Below, in pieces: positions 63,980 to 64,000 of a stretch of DNA of 64,000 nt; position 1 is the first letter of the stretch, and the number at the start of each line of letters is the position of its first letter. Source of the DNA: Nitrincola lacisaponensis (GTDB taxonomy: Bacteria > Pseudomonadota > Gammaproteobacteria > Pseudomonadales > Balneatricaceae). A program made the translations under genes and the position numbers. The DNA lies in the NCBI RefSeq assembly GCF_000691225.1, contig NZ_JMSZ01000016.1, positions 1 through 64,000 of the forward strand, given 5' to 3'. A model generated the notes under the pieces. The model searched no databases. It was given only the letters and a program-made list of their open reading frames with translations, and was not told the origin of the DNA.

Positions 63980-64000
63980 GACTCGATAAAATACTCCAGC

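Noticed and set aside
63973-64000. Possible end of a convergent - strand gene reading ...LEYFIESV then stop
   Set aside because: Only eight codons are visible. The shared hairpin makes a convergent gene likely, but nothing identifies it.

Overview
The window looks like a chromosomal segment of a motile, aquatic-type gammaproteobacterium, most likely from the Oceanospirillales/Pseudomonadales side. This rests on gene content and order: glnE-ilvE next to an LPS locus as in Pseudomonas, lptM-lysA-dapF-DUF484-xerC-yigB, an MSHA pilus operon, and a Wsp-type chemosensory operon. I could not run a database search, so the genus is open. Base composition is moderate (about half G+C by eye) except for one clearly AT-rich stretch near 41.6-44.4 kb. 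There are no recognisable rRNA or tRNA genes, CRISPR arrays or insertion sequences.

Region 1 (1-10114, + strand) is a tightly packed chemosensory operon. It holds the tail of one methyl-accepting chemotaxis protein (MCP), a second complete MCP with a nearly identical signalling tail, CheB with a receiver, CheR with TPR repeats, a hybrid CheA with a receiver, a lone receiver, an Hpt-REC-REC-GGDEF diguanylate cyclase, CheW and a small CheW-like protein. The output is predicted to be cyclic di-GMP rather than flagellar switching.

Region 2 (10093-23438, - strand, converging on region 1 with a 22-base overlap) is a mannose-sensitive haemagglutinin (MSHA) type IV pilus operon: mshI, mshI2, mshJ, mshK, mshE, mshG, four pilin-like genes, mshC, mshD, mshO, mshP, mshQ. 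The secretin mshL and the partners mshM and mshN are not here. The MshE ATPase carries both 24-residue c-di-GMP-binding motifs, so the cyclase next door is a plausible input to this pilus.

Region 3 (23.6-40 kb) is mostly housekeeping: prmB, a YbdG/MscM-like channel, an EAL-HDOD protein, ilvD, a PepSY/response regulator/histidine kinase set, argA, a Pit phosphate transporter with its DUF47 partner, glnE and ilvE. Convergent gene ends here are often marked by strong hairpins.

Region 4 (39.7-57.3 kb) is an envelope locus. An ELM1-family protein, three GT4 and one GT2 glycosyltransferases, an O-antigen ligase, a uronate epimerase and an AsnB-type amidotransferase build the LPS core or O-polysaccharide. 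An AT-rich island and two glycosyltransferase gene remnants (44.07-44.62 kb) mark it as a recombination site. It continues with lpxL, msbA, an ArnT-like transferase, waaA, an ArnC-like polyprenyl-phosphate transferase, a GtrA flippase and a YdjC-type deacetylase. Together these resemble the aminosugar lipid A modification systems of Francisella (FlmF2/NaxD/FlmK) and Bordetella (Lgm).

Region 5 (57.3-64 kb) has another dCache MCP on the - strand, then the conserved lptM-lysA-dapF-DUF484-xerC-yigB operon. The tiny lipoprotein gene lptM is included.
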